A stretch of DNA of 64,000 bases, taken from assembly GCA_013368375.1 (NCBI GenBank), contig JAACJP010000039.1:248001-312000 (forward strand), read 5' to 3'. The notes beneath the pieces are model-generated. The model was given only the letters and a program-made list of their open reading frames with translations. It ran no database searches and was not told the DNA's origin. Below, piece by piece: positions 62,470 through 64,000 of the stretch. Every line of letters starts with the position of its first letter. Position 1 is the stretch's first letter. The position numbers were made by a program, and so were the translations under genes. Source of the DNA: Tricholomella constricta (lineage: Eukaryota > Basidiomycota > Agaricomycetes > Agaricales > Lyophyllaceae).

Positions 62470-63901
62470 ATGGGTCGCAGCTCAAAGACTGAAACTACTC
62501 TCTTGATTGCTCATAAGGGCCCTTCAAAGCCAGCCCTTAAATTTCCCCTTGGCCTGGTATCCGAGAATGTTCGACCATACCTTGAATTAATTCGGCTGGA
62601 GAAAGTTAGTATTTCATCGCTGTTTATTGCTCTTCACTGATCTCTCGCAGCCTACAGGAACAATTCTTATGTTTTGGCCTTTTGGTACAAATGCAATGTG
62701 CTTTGGCGCGTGGAGTATCGCTCACACCTTCCTTCATTAGCATGGGGCCTGACGATGGCCGCGTTTACGACTGGGCTCGCACTCGATCAATATAGCATCT
62801 ACCTGGCCAAGTGTTTCATCGGCGCATTCCTTCTTCGCAGCTCAGCGTGCACGATCAACGATATATTCGACCGCAAGATGGACGCCGGCGTTGGTGAGTA
62901 TTAATTTTAGCCACGTGGTCCAATCTCATGCATGTAACGAATAGAGCGGACGAGAAATCGACCACTCGCTAGTGGACGGGTGCCTGTTCTCGCAGCCACG
63001 ATTTATCTCCTTTGCCAGTATATTTTAGGAGTCGCCTTCTTCTACATTACGGTCCACGATCTTGCGTGCGTATCTGATCAATCTTATGCCCTATGCATCG
63101 GCTGAGATAGCTTCTAGACTCTGGGTCGCCTTATTCCAGCTACTTCCGCTGTAAGTCTTTTGACGATTTACTGACCAGATTAATGCTTCTTTGCTCACCA
63201 TCATTGCCCTTAGATTCGCGATCTACCCGCTCTTAAAACGAATTACTCATTGGCCACAAGCATGGCTAGGGTTCGCGATGAACTTCGGCTTCATTACAGC
63301 TTGGGTTTCTCTTACCGGGGCCCTAGAAATTCCTCTTCTTTCTGTCGCCATGACCGGCTGTTGGTGGTAAGTGTATTTCAATGGACGACATTTAATAGAA
63401 AAAAAAGTATTAAGCGCATTTCTTTCCTGTTAGTTGGACTATGCTTTATGGTACGTCGATTAGCTCCGTTGTCTCTAAATTTGGCTCACATATCTCGTCA
63501 GACACAATCTATGCTTGCCAAGACATTAAAGACGATGTAAAAATGGGCGTCCGCTCCACGGCTATTCTCTTTGGATCATGGATACGCCCCCTTCTCATTC
63601 TATGTGCCTTCGGCTTTGTCGGGATGCTCGGCATCGCCGGGTATCTGAATGGCCAAGGTCTATCTTATTTTGTCCTGTCTGTGGGCGGAACCGCCGCCCA
63701 TCTGGTGTGGCAGTTCATGACGGTTGATCTCGAGGTCCCCGAGAGTTGCTGGGGTAGGTCTATCTTTGTATACTGTTATAATGATGCGACTAAGTCTCTA
63801 TCCTTGTAGAAAACTTCAATCGCAATGGACAATTAGGATGGATCGTCTGGGGCGGCTTGATGGTCGACTACCTCATCTCCATCGGGTTCGTTAGAGCCTA
63901 A
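62470..63901 (+). CDS. UbiA-family prenyltransferase (COQ2-like)
   Basis: Nine exons close in phase to 329 residues: 62470-62604, 62651-62684, 62741-62893, 62945-63065, 63118-63150, 63214-63366, 63434-63450, 63502-63753, 63810-63901. Signatures: 'RPYLELIRLEKPTGTILMFW' at helix 1; the first Asp-rich prenyl-diphosphate motif 'NDIFDRKMDAGVERTRNRPL'; 'GFAMNFGFITAWVSLTG'; the second motif 'MLYDTIYACQDIKDDVKMG'. Eight to nine membrane helices are expected. The pattern is that of 4-hydroxybenzoate polyprenyltransferases, but COQ2 is usually longer with a mitochondrial presequence. This short form without one may be a paralogue that prenylates other aromatic acids, as in mushroom meroterpenoids (inference). 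Exon 7 is only 17 nt. Confidence 0.9.
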
Positions 63902-64000
63902 ACACTATCTCTTGATCTGGCCCTCGCATCTTGACTATTGCAGGTCCTTCATCGTCATGCCTTACTGTACTTAATCCAGGTTAACTCCTTCGTTCATCCG
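63902..64000. other. 3' flank of the UbiA gene
   Basis: No further feature before the window ends. Confidence 0.4.

Noticed and set aside
1..64000. tRNA or rRNA genes
   Set aside because: Scanning for tRNA B-box patterns and rRNA-like conserved runs by eye gave nothing convincing; a covariance search was not possible.

Overview
The window is genomic DNA of a basidiomycete fungus, almost certainly an Agaricomycete (mushroom class). Genes are cut by many 50-60 nt GT-AG introns, and the protein families are typical of that class: F-box/leucine-rich proteins, a TET/JBP-type dioxygenase, a lineage-specific seven-helix membrane family and a CAP10/GT90 glycosyltransferase. All calls come from reading the sequence; no database search was possible.

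Left half (1-39,030) is transposon-rich accessory DNA. An F-box gene begins at 428 and breaks off at 669. Its missing part resumes in frame at 32,283 and runs to 33,627, so about 31.6 kb of foreign DNA appears to sit inside one host gene. The inserted block holds: an RNase H retroelement relic; a 460-bp element with 38-bp terminal inverted repeats; three genes of unnamed families (3,292-10,209), one of them a PHD-like finger plus caspase/CHAT-like protein; a 135-bp minisatellite; a locus built from repeated exon-intron units; a UBP14/aldehyde-dehydrogenase chimeric pseudogene with a 343-bp tandem duplication; an apparently intact TET/JBP 2-oxoglutarate dioxygenase (15,306-16,577); and a large Helitron Rep-helicase gene (to 31,294) interrupted by a complete Ty3/Gypsy chromovirus (17,429-23,795). 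Beyond the F-box gene lies a complete Ty1/Copia element (34,097-39,026, minus strand). Both LTR elements have LTRs that look identical and 5-bp target-site duplications, so they are recent insertions.

The Gypsy element shows the working parts of its life cycle: a TATA box, a probable self-priming site, a -1 frameshift signal at the gag stop codon, a polypurine tract and a C-terminal chromodomain. The Copia element carries a primer-binding site matching the anticodon arm of initiator tRNA-Met.

Right half (39,700-64,000) is ordinary, gene-dense euchromatin: an F-box protein, a GT90 glycosyltransferase, a degenerate 2OG-oxygenase-like protein, a Pho89-type phosphate permease, an MFS inositol/sugar transporter, a carnosine N-methyltransferase divergent from the splicing factor ISY1, a seven-helix membrane protein and a UbiA/COQ2-like prenyltransferase. 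Exon phases close exactly for most of these, supporting the gene models. They do not form an obvious pathway cluster.
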